Shown here in pieces: positions 58,845-64,000 of a stretch of DNA of 64,000 nucleotides. The DNA comes from Hyphomicrobiales bacterium. GTDB lineage: Bacteria > Pseudomonadota > Alphaproteobacteria > Rhizobiales > Rhizobiaceae. Numbering within the stretch: the stretch's first letter is position 1; every line of letters starts with the position of its first letter. The DNA is taken from the NCBI GenBank assembly GCA_900472925.1, contig UCJU01000003.1, forward strand, positions 83,685 to 147,684, written 5' to 3'. A program made the translations under genes and the position numbers. The notes under the pieces are model-generated. The model was not told the origin of the DNA and ran no database searches. It saw only the letters and a list, made by a program, of their open reading frames with translations.

Positions 58845-60395
58845 ATGACAGACAAGACACCTTTCTACATCACCACCGCGATTTCCTATCCCAACGGCAA
58901 GCCGCATATCGGCCATGCCTATGAGCTGATCGCGACGGATGCCATGGCGCGTTTTCAGCGCCTGGATGGGAAGGACGTCTTTTTCCTGACCGGTACCGAC
59001 GAACACGGCCAGAAGATGCAGCAGACAGCCCGCAACGAGGGCATTACGCCTGCAGAATTGGCGCAGCGCAATTCCGACCAGTTCCGCGCCATGGGCAAGC
59101 TGCTCAACGCTTCGAATGACGATTTCATCCGCACGACGGAAGAGCGTCACCACGAGACGTCGCGCAACATTTGGAGCCTGATGGCCGATAATGGAGACAT
59201 TTATAAGGACAGCTATGCTGGCTGGTACTCCGTGCGCGATGAGGCTTATTACGGCGAAGACGAAACGGAAGTTCGTGCTGATGGCGTACGCTATGGACCG
59301 CAGGGAACGCCCGTCGAATGGGTTGAGGAAGAGAGCTATTTCTTCAAACTGTCTGAATATCAGGACAAGCTGCTGAAACTCTACGAAGAAAACCCTGACT
59401 TCATTGGCCCTGCGGAACGCCGCAATGAGATCATGTCTTTTGTGAAATCCGGTCTCAAGGATCTGTCGATATCGCGCACCACATTCGACTGGGGTGTGAA
59501 GGTTCCTAACGATCCCAAGCATGTCATGTATGTGTGGGTCGATGCGCTGACCAATTATATCACCGCAACCGGTTACATCGAAGACAAGGACGGTCCACGC
59601 GCCAAATACTGGCCAGCGGACGTTCACATCATCGGTAAGGACATCATCCGCTTCCACGCGGTGTACTGGCCTGCCTTCCTGATGAGCGCCGGTCTGCCGC
59701 TGCCCAAGCGTGTCTATGCGCACGGCTTCCTGCTCAACAAGGGCGAGAAGATGTCGAAGTCTGTCGGCAACGTGGTCGATCCCGTCGATCTGGTGAACCA
59801 TTTCGGGCTGGATCAGGTGCGCTACTTCTTCCTGCGCGAGGTCTCCTTCGGACAGGATGGTAGCTATAGCGAAGAAGGCATCGCCACCCGTATCAATGCC
59901 GATTTGGCGAATGGTATCGGCAACCTTGCCAGCCGCTCGCTGTCCATGATTGTCAAGAACTGCGATGGTCAGATACCGACGCCTGGCGCCTTTACCGACG
60001 AAGACAAGGCGATGCTCGCAGCCGCCGATGCGCTGCATGCGACATGCCGCGACGAGATGGGTAAGCAGATGATCCACAAGGCGCTTGCCGCGATCATTGC
60101 TGTGGTTTCCGAAACTGACCGCTACTTTGCGGGTCAGGAGCCTTGGGCGTTGAAAAAGACCGATCCCGAACGCATGGGAACGGTTCTTTATGTGACCGCG
60201 GAGGTGGTGCGCCAGATAGGCATCCTGCTTCAGCCATTCATGCCCGCCTCCTGCGAAAAACTGCTTGATCTCGTGGCAGCGCCATTGGACAAGCGCGACT
60301 TTGCTGCTTTGGGTGAGGGCGGTCGTCTGGTTCCAGGCACGCCGCTTGAAGCGCCAAAGCCGGTCTTCCCGCGTTACGTGGCGCCAGAGGCTTGA
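58845..60395 (+). CDS. metG: Methionyl-tRNA synthetase
   Basis: 516 residues, a class I synthetase of the short form with no C-terminal tRNA-binding domain. HIGH appears in [10 protein letters not shown] and KMSKS in [10 protein letters not shown]. The connective-peptide region is short and has no zinc knuckle cysteines I can identify. ATG 58845 chosen; a TTG nine bases upstream is possible. A CGTACA/TGTACG hairpin lies 58753-58772. It is followed four bases later by tatD. Confidence 0.95.
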   Translation: MTDKTPFYITTAISYPNGKPHIGHAYELIATDAMARFQRLDGKDVFFLTGTDEHGQKMQQTARNEGITPAELAQRNSDQFRAMGKLLNASNDDFIRTTEERHHETSRNIWSLMADNGDIYKDSYAGWYSVRDEAYYGEDETEVRADGVRYGPQGTPVEWVEEESYFFKLSEYQDKLLKLYEENPDFIGPAERRNEIMSFVKSGLKDLSISRTTFDWGVKVPNDPKHVMYVWVDALTNYITATGYIEDKDGPRAKYWPADVHIIGKDIIRFHAVYWPAFLMSAGLPLPKRVYAHGFLLNKGEKMSKSVGNVVDPVDLVNHFGLDQVRYFFLREVSFGQDGSYSEEGIATRINADLANGIGNLASRSLSMIVKNCDGQIPTPGAFTDEDKAMLAAADALHATCRDEMGKQMIHKALAAIIAVVSETDRYFAGQEPWALKKTDPERMGTVLYVTAEVVRQIGILLQPFMPASCEKLLDLVAAPLDKRDFAALGEGGRLVPGTPLEAPKPVFPRYVAPEA

Positions 60396-60399
60396 GCCG

Positions 60400-61182
60400 A
60401 TGCTGATCGATACCCATTGCCATCTGGACTTCACCGATTTCGATCCCGAGCGCGACGATATCATCGCGCGCGCTCACGCGTCGGGCGTCAGCCAGATGGT
60501 GACGATATCCACCCGCGTTGCGCGCCTGCCTAAACTGCTGGAGATCGCGGAGAAATATCCCTCCGTCTTCTGTTCCGTCGGTACGCACCCAAACAATGCT
60601 GATGAAGAACTCGACATCACCGCTGACGATCTGGTGCGGCTGGCCAATAGCCATGACAAGATCGTTGCGATCGGCGAAGCCGGGCTGGATTATTTCTACG
60701 ACACGCAAAAGCCGGAAGACCAGAAGACCGGCCTGCGACGCCACATCGAGGCTGCGCGCATAACCCAACTGCCGCTTGTCATTCATAGCCGAAGCGCTGA
60801 TGACGACATGATTGCCATCCTGCGCGAGGAAAGCGGGAAGGGGGCTTTTCCTTTCATTCTCCATTGCTTTTCCGCAGGACCGGAGCTTGCGAAAGTGGGT
60901 GTCGAGCTTGGTGGTTACGTTTCTTTCTCGGGCATCCTGACCTTCCCGAAGTCGCAGGACATCCGCGATATCGCGGCCACCGTGCCGCTTGACCGGCTGC
61001 TGGTGGAAACGGATGCGCCCTATCTTGCACCGAAACGCTGGCGCGGAAAACGCAACGAACCTTCCTACGTCGTCAACACGGCGGAGGTTTTGGCGGAGGT
61101 TCACGGCATTTCCTATGAACGGATGGCAGAAATTACTACCGAAAACGCGTTTCGGTGCTTTTCGAAAATGACGAAGGTGTAA
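60400..61182 (+). CDS. tatD: TatD family metal-dependent hydrolase / DNase
   Basis: 260 residues. Metal ligands: DTHCHLDF at the N-terminus, Glu in GEAGLDYFYD, His in VIHSR, His in LHCFSAG, and Asp in VETDAPYLAP. TatD proteins are 3'-5' exonucleases or D-aminoacyl-type hydrolases. ATG 60400 is four bases after the metG stop. Confidence 0.93.
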   Translation: MLIDTHCHLDFTDFDPERDDIIARAHASGVSQMVTISTRVARLPKLLEIAEKYPSVFCSVGTHPNNADEELDITADDLVRLANSHDKIVAIGEAGLDYFYDTQKPEDQKTGLRRHIEAARITQLPLVIHSRSADDDMIAILREESGKGAFPFILHCFSAGPELAKVGVELGGYVSFSGILTFPKSQDIRDIAATVPLDRLLVETDAPYLAPKRWRGKRNEPSYVVNTAEVLAEVHGISYERMAEITTENAFRCFSKMTKV

Positions 61183-61185
61183 GCT

Positions 61186-62013
61186 TTGGCACGTTATCGG
61201 CGCCGGTTCACGATTCTCGGTTGCGGCTCATCGCCCGGCGTGCCGCGCATCAACGGCGACTGGGGTGCCTGCGATCCCGATAACCCGAAGAACCAGCGAA
61301 CACGCGCAGCCTTCATGGTGCAGCAATTTGCGCCCGACGGCGGCGTGACGACTGTCGTGATCGATACCGGTCCTGATCTGCGCACTCAGCTGATTGCCGC
61401 GAAAGTTACGCATATCGATGCCGTGCTCTATACCCACGCCCATGCAGACCATCTGCACGGGATAGACGATCTGCGTGGCTACTTCATTTCCAGCCGCGAG
61501 CGCATTCCCATCTATGCCGACCCGGCAACGATGCAGCGTATCCACGATGGCTTTCCATACTGCCTCGAAACACCGCCCGGCAGCAATTATCCACCGATCG
61601 TTATGCCGCATACCATCGATGACTTGAATGCGGACATTTCAATCAATGGTGGTGGCGGCACGATCCAGTTCAAACCACATATGCAGCAGCATGGCGATAC
61701 GCACTCTCTGGGGTTCCGTATCGATACAGTCGGCTATTGCACCGATGTCAGCGACTTTCCACCAGAGACGGCGTCCAAATTGGGTGGCCTCGACGTGTTG
61801 ATTATCGACACGCTGCAGTACCGCTATCATCCCAGCCATCTTTCGCTGGAGCAGTCTCTCGCATGGATCGAAAAGCTCGCGCCAAAACGTGCGATACTAA
61901 CGCATATGCACACGCCGTTGGATTACGATACGGTGATGCGCGAAACACCTGCCCATATCGAGCCTGCATACGACCAGATGCAATTTGAAATCGAGCAGGC
62001 CAACGGGTTCTGA
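61186..62013 (+). CDS. MBL-fold metallo-hydrolase
   Basis: 275 residues with a metallo-beta-lactamase HxHxDH motif (THAHADHLHG), GCGSSPGVPRINGDWGACDP at the start, HGDTHSLGF, DTLQYRYHPSH and LTHMH. PhnP-like or RNase Z-like, probably a phosphodiesterase. The TTG at 61186 is preceded by GAAGGTG. It is part of the metG-tatD unit. Confidence 0.9.
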   Translation: MARYRRRFTILGCGSSPGVPRINGDWGACDPDNPKNQRTRAAFMVQQFAPDGGVTTVVIDTGPDLRTQLIAAKVTHIDAVLYTHAHADHLHGIDDLRGYFISSRERIPIYADPATMQRIHDGFPYCLETPPGSNYPPIVMPHTIDDLNADISINGGGGTIQFKPHMQQHGDTHSLGFRIDTVGYCTDVSDFPPETASKLGGLDVLIIDTLQYRYHPSHLSLEQSLAWIEKLAPKRAILTHMHTPLDYDTVMRETPAHIEPAYDQMQFEIEQANGF

Positions 62014-62037
62014 CACAGCGAGGGACGGAGGTATATC

Positions 62038-63819
62038 ATGGCGATCAACCCGTTTCGTGCCCCCAGCATGTCCAGCTTTTTCGACAATATCAGGTCGACA
62101 CGTCTACGCGCCATCTTTCGGCGCGGCGAACTGGCGCTGGTTGTTCTCGCGATTTTCGTCGGGATCGCCGCAGGCTTCTTCGTTGCGTTGATTGGCGCAA
62201 TCACCACGAAACTACACGTCATTTTCTTCGGTGTGGAGCGGCTCAGCAGCAGTGATCTTTCTGGGTGGATCGTGCTTGCCGGTCCTCTGGCCGGCGGCGT
62301 CATCCTCGGAATCGTGATTTTTGTGCTGTCGAAGACGCGAAAAAAGCCGATGATCGACCCCATCGAAGCCAATGCTCTGCACGGCGGCCGCTTGTCTCTT
62401 ACCGACAGCCTGATCGTGTGCCTGCAAAACATTATATCCAACGGTTTTGGTGCGTCTGTCGGGTTGGAAGCCGGCTATACGCAGGTGGCCAGTGGCGTTG
62501 CATCCAAGCTGGGTGTGAATTTGAAGCTGAGGCGAGGGGACATGCGTATCCTCGTCGGCTGCGGCGCCGCAGGGGCAATCGCTGCGGCATTCAATGCGCC
62601 TTTGACCGGTGCTTTCTACGCAATAGAGTTGATTATCGGCACCTATACCGTCGTCACGCTCGCACCTCTGATCGTGTCGGCACTGATCGCGACCATTGTT
62701 GCTGGGCTGATGTCACAGCACGGGCTCAGCATCGACATACTGGGCTCAAACGTCGTCACGCCACCGGATTATGTTCCGGCAATATTCCTTGGCGCCGTCT
62801 GTGCGGGCATCGGAATTGTCCTCATGCAAGCCGTTTCCTTCATCGAGGAAACAGCGCGAAAGAGCAAGATTCCGATATGGGTTAGGCCGGCGATCGGCGG
62901 CCTGGCGGTGGGCACTCTGGCGCTGATTTCGCCGCAGGTTCTATCAAGCGGTCACGGCGCGTTGCATCTCAACATCGACGCAAACATGACCATTGTCGGC
63001 CTTGTTGGGCTCTTCATCCTGAAAGCAGCTGCCAGCGCCATCTCGATCGGTTCCAGCTTTCGTGGCGGCCTGTTTTTCGCGTCCTTGTTCATGGGATCGC
63101 TGCTCGGCAAGATATTCGCCATTTGCGCACCTTATATCGGTTACGGCGACACGCAGCCCATTGTCTATGCCGTTATCGGCATGAGCGCATTTGCAGCCGC
63201 CATTATCGGCGGTCCCTTGACCATGACGTTTCTGGCGCTTGAACTGACGGGAGATTTTCAGATCACCGTTCTGGTTCTGGCAGCGGTGATGACAACGTCG
63301 CTGGTGGTTAGAACAACGTTTGGCTATTCGTTCGCGACATGGCGTTTTCATCTGCGTGGCGAAAGCATCCGCAGCGCCCACGATATCGGCTGGATACGCG
63401 ATTTGACGGTCGGCAAAATGATGCGCGCCGATATCCGCAAAGAAACCGTCAGCATCGGCCTTGCGGCCTTCAAGGAAAAATTTCCGCTGGGCTCGACACA
63501 GCGTGTGATCATGACCCATGACGATGGCCGTTACGCCGGCATCATCATTGTCGCTGAAATCTACGCCGATCCGATGGAGCGAGATGCAACGACGATCAGC
63601 CTCGAAACCTATCTACGCTTTAAGACCGACGTCCTGCTGCCAACGATGAACGCAAGGCAAGCCGCAGCCTTGTTCGACACAACGGAAAGCGAAGCGCTTG
63701 CCGTCGTCAACGACAAGATCGAAAACCGACCCATCGGACTGCTGACCGAAAGCCATACGCTACGGCGTTACAGCGAAGAACTTGACATTCGACGCCGAGA
63801 GGCATCAGGAGAGATATAA
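62038..63819 (+). CDS. CLC family chloride channel/antiporter with CBS domains
   Basis: 593 residues: about ten CLC helices, then a paired CBS region (around residues 460-580). The gating glutamate motif reads GASVGLEAGYTQ instead of the usual GREGP, so the Glu is present but the Pro is not. Such variants are known in this group, and transport type (Cl-/H+ exchange or channel) is uncertain. GGGACGGAGG precedes ATG 62038. Confidence 0.9.
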   Translation: MAINPFRAPSMSSFFDNIRSTRLRAIFRRGELALVVLAIFVGIAAGFFVALIGAITTKLHVIFFGVERLSSSDLSGWIVLAGPLAGGVILGIVIFVLSKTRKKPMIDPIEANALHGGRLSLTDSLIVCLQNIISNGFGASVGLEAGYTQVASGVASKLGVNLKLRRGDMRILVGCGAAGAIAAAFNAPLTGAFYAIELIIGTYTVVTLAPLIVSALIATIVAGLMSQHGLSIDILGSNVVTPPDYVPAIFLGAVCAGIGIVLMQAVSFIEETARKSKIPIWVRPAIGGLAVGTLALISPQVLSSGHGALHLNIDANMTIVGLVGLFILKAAASAISIGSSFRGGLFFASLFMGSLLGKIFAICAPYIGYGDTQPIVYAVIGMSAFAAAIIGGPLTMTFLALELTGDFQITVLVLAAVMTTSLVVRTTFGYSFATWRFHLRGESIRSAHDIGWIRDLTVGKMMRADIRKETVSIGLAAFKEKFPLGSTQRVIMTHDDGRYAGIIIVAEIYADPMERDATTISLETYLRFKTDVLLPTMNARQAAALFDTTESEALAVVNDKIENRPIGLLTESHTLRRYSEELDIRRREASGEI

Positions 63820-64000
63820 GTCGGTGGAGATTTCAGTGTGCTCGGTTGATGTGCGGCATTGCAGTTCGGCTGAGTAAGGTATTGGTACAGCTTCGATCCA
63901 ATATCAGACATCAAAAAGTTCCATAATCTATATTATGCGATCTTTGTGAATGGCTAGATTGAAGCCATTCTCTCTCTCTCTCTCTTCCCATCACCCTCAT
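63820..64000. other. Window end, no gene; CT-repeat
   Basis: No supported frame. A run of about eight TC dinucleotides (63969-63985) lies near the end and may affect a promoter or UTR of the next gene. Confidence 0.5.

Noticed and set aside
63969-63985. CT dinucleotide run as a phase-variable switch
   Set aside because: It lies outside any visible gene, and the window ends, so no reading frame can be tested.

Overview
The window looks like an ordinary stretch of chromosome from a member of the Rhizobiaceae, most like Agrobacterium/Rhizobium. Evidence: housekeeping proteins of alphaproteobacterial type (GyrA, UvrA, trigger factor, MetG, NadE), an alphaproteobacterial SOS box (GAAC-N7-GAAC) between uvrA and ssb, AT-rich Zur boxes, DUF1127 micro-proteins, frequent GTG/TTG starts, and GC-rich hairpin terminators. 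I see no CRISPR array, insertion sequence, prophage, integrase or rRNA operon. The genus call is inference from family resemblance.

Layout. 1-4.2 kb: tail of a probable penicillin-binding protein, prfB with a +1 programmed frameshift, an isochorismatase-like hydrolase, nadK and a PhzF-like isomerase. 4.3-6.7 kb: small genes (secreted peptide, micro-proteins, two DUF1127 genes) and tRNA-Leu(UAG). 6.9-16.8 kb: tig, a DKNYY-repeat protein, an outer-membrane-like protein, sthA, a DUF1003 protein, nadE with a coupled small membrane protein, a TolB-like propeller, a Thivi_2564-type peptide and an OsmC protein. 16.8-20 kb: a reverse-strand operon of an FdhF/YdeP-type molybdoenzyme, a small winged-helix-like protein and a peptide deformylase homologue that has lost two metal ligands. 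20.3-27 kb: mgtE, a MerR regulator with a palindromic operator, two membrane proteins, cobP/cobU, an SRPBCC protein and gnd. 27-32 kb: a LacI regulator divergent from a beta-mannosidase and an aldo/keto reductase. 32.4-37.3 kb: an RcnB-like protein, then the zinc regulon (COG0523 GTPase, znuA, znuCB, zur) with two Zur boxes. 37.3-43.5 kb: gamma-carbonic anhydrase, FAH-family enzyme, dusA, DUF72 protein and uvrA. 43.6-48.9 kb: ssb, a small membrane protein, a decayed HPP-CBS pseudogene, marC and gyrA. 48.9-54.4 kb: a SPOR-domain D,D-carboxypeptidase, small proteins, two reverse-strand sRNA candidates, an enoyl reductase, a DUF1304 protein and tRNA-Ser(UGA). 54.6-63.8 kb: a forward cluster of rlpA, a PBP5-like protein without its SxN and KTG motifs, tmk, holB, metG, tatD, an MBL-fold hydrolase and a CLC channel.

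How it works together. The clearest functional unit is zinc homeostasis: Zur with its ABC importer and a zinc-chaperone GTPase, each preceded by a Zur-like box. uvrA and ssb diverge around one SOS box. The mannosidase and reductase probably form a LacI-controlled mannoside utilisation unit. The most unusual candidates are the pseudo-deformylase in the molybdoenzyme operon (Cys90 to Ser and His136 to Gln, E. coli numbering) and the D,D-carboxypeptidase homologue next to rlpA that keeps SLAK but not SxN or KTG. Both look like repurposed enzyme folds. No clearly new multi-gene defence or mobile system is visible.
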